Shown here: one piece after another, positions 4,304 to 7,119 of the stretch
How positions within the stretch are numbered: position 1 is the stretch's first letter
Layout of the letters: each line of letters starts with the position of its first letter
Source of the DNA: Gammaproteobacteria bacterium
GTDB lineage: Bacteria; Pseudomonadota; Gammaproteobacteria; Arenicellales; JAOTYS01
Assembly: GCA_029861795.1 (NCBI GenBank)
Contig: JAOTYS010000245.1
Coordinates: 1-7,119, forward strand
DNA: 7,119 nt
Direction: 5' to 3'
Translations under genes and position numbers: made by a program
The notes under the pieces: model-generated
The model's database searches: none
The model's input: the letters and a program-made list of their open reading frames with translations, nothing else
Told to the model about the DNA's origin: nothing

Positions 4304-7119
4304 TTACTGAGATTGTGTCCGAACTTTTGTATTTGTCTCGTGAGACAAATCGGGCTCACCGCAATAGCGAAGAATCTCTCGCCGTATCGCATCTCGAAGT
4401 TTGATGGCGCTCGGCCACTTGTTGGTTGTTGTGCTGTCGGGCACCACGGCTTGTCCGACAGTCACTGTGACTTTGCCGCGGCGTGGAAACCATGAGCCGC
4501 TGCGCAGGATCGAGCGTGTGCCGCGAATTGCGACGGGGACCATCGGTACCTGTGCTTCGGCGGCGGCAAGAAACGCCCCCATTTGGAAGGGCAGTAGGCC
4601 GGGGCTGCGCGTAAGCGTGCCTTCGGCGAAAAACAGAATGGATCCACCTCGACTCGCGACTGACGTGACTCGGTCGGCGTCCAACATCCCCTTCTCTTTA
4701 TCAAAGCGCTCAACGAATTCTGTTCCAAGTCGCCGCAACAAGGAGCCGGCGAAAAATTGTTCGCCCAGCTCCGCCTTGGCAACAAAATTGTAGTGACGTG
4801 GCAACGCTGCAACCAATACGAAACCATCGATATAGCTCGCGTGATTTGATACCAGAATGCATGCAGTCTCCTGCGGGGGTAAACGATCGAGTCCTTGTAC
4901 GGACAAGTGTATGCCAGCCGCTTTGGCGAGCAGACGAGCGGTCGCGCGTACAACTTTCCAGCGGATGGCTGCGCTGGGAATAAGCAGAAGTGCAAACCAA
5001 ACAATCGGTGCTGCTAGCCCGAAGAGTGACCAGGCGTACCCTGCATACAAGCGAGTTGTGGCATACGTGAGTGTGCTCCGCAACATCGGCACGAGCCCAG
5101 CAAATGCCATGCGCGTGAGCTGCCACCACACAGCTGCATGGGCCCTGCCTATTCGGTCTTGCTCATATAGCTCTCGACATGAGGTGCGTCGGATCTTGCC
5201 GCTTGAAGTTTTGAGCACACTTCCCGGTGGAGCCAGAACAACATCGTCTGCCGGTGCACCGACAAACTCGGTGATGAGCGCGTTGATTTCAGCACGTAAC
5301 TCAGCGCGACTCTGCTCTTGGGTTTCGCGGGTCTCCCCCAGCACTATGAGCCGTTCAGTTCCCGAACTTGGGTCTTGACTACCGAATATCGCTACGCAGC
5401 CTTTGCGAATTTTTTCAAGATCCCCCACCGCTTCCTCTAGTTCATGGGGATAGATGTTTCGTCCAGCACGAATGATCAAATCTTTGATTCGGCCGGTGAT
5501 ATAAAGGTCGCCACCGGCGATATATGCAAGGTCGCCGGTGTTTAGCCAGTCTCCGTCAAACAGCTGCTGTGTGGCCGCGGCATTACGGTAATATCCGCTG
5601 GTCGCAGATGGTCCGCGAAACTGGAGTGCTCCTTGTTGTCGCTCTGGCATTTCACGCCCGCTGGAATCTACGATGCGCAGCTCATGGCCACGCAAGGGTT
5701 GGCCACAGGCAACAAATCGCTGTGTGTTCTGATCAGCTTCTGTCGCTGGTGTCGCAGTACCTGAACGCATGAATGGATCGCGCTGGATTCGGTCTATCAC
5801 AAGACCCCGCCGTAAAGGCGGAAACGCCAGCCCTACTGCGCATTCGGCGAGGCCATACACAGGAAGCACCGCATCCGAGCGGAATCCGTATTTCTCGAAG
5901 CGTTCACAGAATCTAGTAAGCGTGTCTGGGCTTACCGGCTCGGCGCCGTTGAACGCAATTCGCCAGGAACTTAAGTCTAGACCCTCGAGCTCTGAATCTT
6001 CTATGCGGCGTAGGCAGAACTCGTAGGCAAAATTAGGTGCAGCAGAGAGCGTGCCGCGGTAGCTATGAATCGCCCACAGCCATCGCTTCGGCCTAGTCAG
6101 GAAATCCAGTGGCGACATAATCACTAAGAGCACCGAAAAGTACAGACTGCCGAGCCAAGCCCCGATTAACCCCATATCGTGGTAAAGGGGTAACCAACTC
6201 ACAAAGGTGTCGTTGCCACTGGCTTTGATTGCTTCACCATCAACACGAATGTTTGCGACCAGGTTGGCGTGGGTGAGAACCACGCCTTTAGGATTGCCCG
6301 TGCTGCCGGAGGTATATTGCAGAAACGCAATGGAATCTGCAGTGATGACAGGCTCTGTGTGCCTAGCGGACGTACGCAACAGATCGTTCGCTGTGCTGAC
6401 AACGCGCAGAGACTTGACCTGCGCTCTCAGAAGTTGTGCTAATGGCTTTGCCTCCGGCACAGTGATCATCATGGTGGCTAAGCAGTTATCCAAGATGCCA
6501 CGTTGGCGTCGCAGGTGATCCTCAAGCTGCGATCTGCGTACCGGAGGGTAGATGGGAACAGGGATTCCACCGGCCAACAAGATGCCGTAAAAGCTGAAAA
6601 AGTACTCTTTACCGGTGGGCAACATAATAGTGACCGCCTCGCCAGGCTGCAGTCCAAAGTGCTGCAGTCCTGCTGCAAGCACCTGTGCGCCTTGTTTTAG
6701 TTGTTCATAGGTGATGACCTCGCCATCGCCCTCATCGCTATGGAGCTTAATATGTGGTCGGTCCGGGTGCGTCGCCACATGCCAGTTCAGGACTTCAATT
6801 AGCGTCGTGGCACTGTAGGGGGCCGGTTCGGCCTCGCCCAAGGCGATGGGTGTGAACTCGGCGATAGGCTTGGCGACCTTAGTCCCCTTCGCTGAGAGTA
6901 TCATGCGTAGTAGATCTCGAGGTGTTTCCGCTACTACGAAAGCGTTCTGCGTTAAGGTGACACCGAAAGAGCGTTCAATGCGGGCGATCAATTCGGCGCG
7001 CCCCAAGCTGCCGAACCCGAGATCGCGGTCTAATGAGTCATCCAAAGATACCGGCCGAGAAGATTGGTAACCCGGGTTCAACTCCACGGCGAGATCTCGG
7101 ATCAGCGAGAGTAGTGTCG
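4304..7119 (-). CDS. Acyl carrier domain-fatty acyl-AMP ligase-PlsC acyltransferase fusion, N-terminus beyond window
   Basis: Numbering is from the GTG at 7087, but this is probably not the start: the frame stays open to the right edge and the extra codons (LLSLIRDLAVELNPG) look like helix 1 of an acyl carrier domain. Residues 1-65 are that domain, with phosphopantetheine Ser S27 in GFGSLGRAEL. Residues about 90-650 are an ANL-superfamily adenylating enzyme: YTSGSTGNPKG (258-268), LPLYHDMGLIG (299-309), FNGAEPV (379-385), YGLAE (411-415), GDWLNTGDL (512-520) and catalytic K631 (TSSGKIRR). The APNFAYEFC and PLYHDMG style suggests a fatty acyl-AMP ligase (FAAL) rather than an acyl-CoA ligase. 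A hydrophobic segment at 691-708 precedes a PlsC domain (about 720-910) with H749-x4-D754, FAEGT (820-824) and VPVAIRG (850-856). The inferred job is to activate a fatty acid, load it on its own carrier arm and esterify it to a glycerol- or lysophospholipid at the inner membrane. E. coli Aas has related activities in the opposite domain order. It converges on the dehydrogenase gene with a 65-base gap. Confidence 0.92.
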   Translation of the reverse strand, partial: TLLSLIRDLAVELNPGYQSSRPVSLDDSLDRDLGFGSLGRAELIARIERSFGVTLTQNAFVVAETPRDLLRMILSAKGTKVAKPIAEFTPIALGEAEPAPYSATTLIEVLNWHVATHPDRPHIKLHSDEGDGEVITYEQLKQGAQVLAAGLQHFGLQPGEAVTIMLPTGKEYFFSFYGILLAGGIPVPIYPPVRRSQLEDHLRRQRGILDNCLATMMITVPEAKPLAQLLRAQVKSLRVVSTANDLLRTSARHTEPVITADSIAFLQYTSGSTGNPKGVVLTHANLVANIRVDGEAIKASGNDTFVSWLPLYHDMGLIGAWLGSLYFSVLLVIMSPLDFLTRPKRWLWAIHSYRGTLSAAPNFAYEFCLRRIEDSELEGLDLSSWRIAFNGAEPVSPDTLTRFCERFEKYGFRSDAVLPVYGLAECAVGLAFPPLRRGLVIDRIQRDPFMRSGTATPATEADQNTQRFVACGQPLRGHELRIVDSSGREMPERQQGALQFRGPSATSGYYRNAAATQQLFDGDWLNTGDLAYIAGGDLYITGRIKDLIIRAGRNIYPHELEEAVGDLEKIRKGCVAIFGSQDPSSGTERLIVLGETRETQEQSRAELRAEINALITEFVGAPADDVVLAPPGSVLKTSSGKIRRTSCRELYEQDRIGRAHAAVWWQLTRMAFAGLVPMLRSTLTYATTRLYAGYAWSLFGLAAPIVWFALLLIPSAAIRWKVVRATARLLAKAAGIHLSVQGLDRLPPQETACILVSNHASYIDGFVLVAALPRHYNFVAKAELGEQFFAGSLLRRLGTEFVERFDKEKGMLDADRVTSVASRGGSILFFAEGTLTRSPGLLPFQMGAFLAAAEAQVPMVPVAIRGTRSILRSGSWFPRRGKVTVTVGQAVVPDSTTTNKWPSAIKLRDAIRREILRYCGEPDLSHETNTKVRTQSQ

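Noticed and set aside
4462..5004. A 180-codon open frame on the minus strand, out of frame with the acyltransferase fusion.
   Set aside because: It lies wholly inside the PlsC-encoding part of a gene with clear motifs, and its own translation shows no family resemblance.

Overview
The window looks like ordinary chromosomal DNA from a Gram-negative bacterium, most likely a proteobacterium and perhaps a gammaproteobacterium. The reasons are an exported beta-propeller dehydrogenase with a classical signal peptide, a membrane-anchored glutaredoxin-like protein, and an ACP/acyl-AMP ligase/PlsC fusion of a kind I associate with proteobacteria. The taxonomic guess is inference: there is no rRNA or marker gene here. 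Base composition looks roughly balanced by eye and similar across the genes, and I see no transposase, integrase, tRNA, rRNA or CRISPR array.

Layout from left to right: (1) 1-693, minus strand, a formyltransferase-fold enzyme cut off at its C-terminus by the left edge and probably starting at TTG. (2) 694-1015, a non-coding divergent intergenic region containing a perfect palindrome. (3) 1016-1366, plus strand, a small membrane-anchored thioredoxin-fold protein with a CSPC motif. (4) 1425-2663, minus strand, a complete M20-type Zn-dependent carbamoylase/amidohydrolase, convergent with gene 3. (5) 2664-3017, a divergent intergenic region with a very strong Shine-Dalgarno sequence that has no normal start codon behind it, an inverted repeat in the leader, and a possible promoter. 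(6) 3018-4238, plus strand, a complete exported glucose/sorbosone-dehydrogenase-like beta-propeller. (7) 4304-7119, minus strand, a large multidomain lipid enzyme: acyl carrier domain, fatty acyl-AMP ligase and PlsC acyltransferase. It stays open through the right edge, so its N-terminus lies outside the window.

The five genes alternate in strand (-, +, -, +, -), so none forms an operon with another gene in the window. Their functions (one-carbon transfer, redox, ureido hydrolysis, sugar/alcohol oxidation, acyl-lipid synthesis) do not form one obvious pathway. The most interesting item is the ACP-FAAL-PlsC fusion, which appears to hold activation, carrier loading and lipid esterification in one chain. 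I do not see evidence for an entirely new biological system. The lipid fusion and the non-canonical formyltransferase are the parts whose neighbours beyond the window edges deserve reading.
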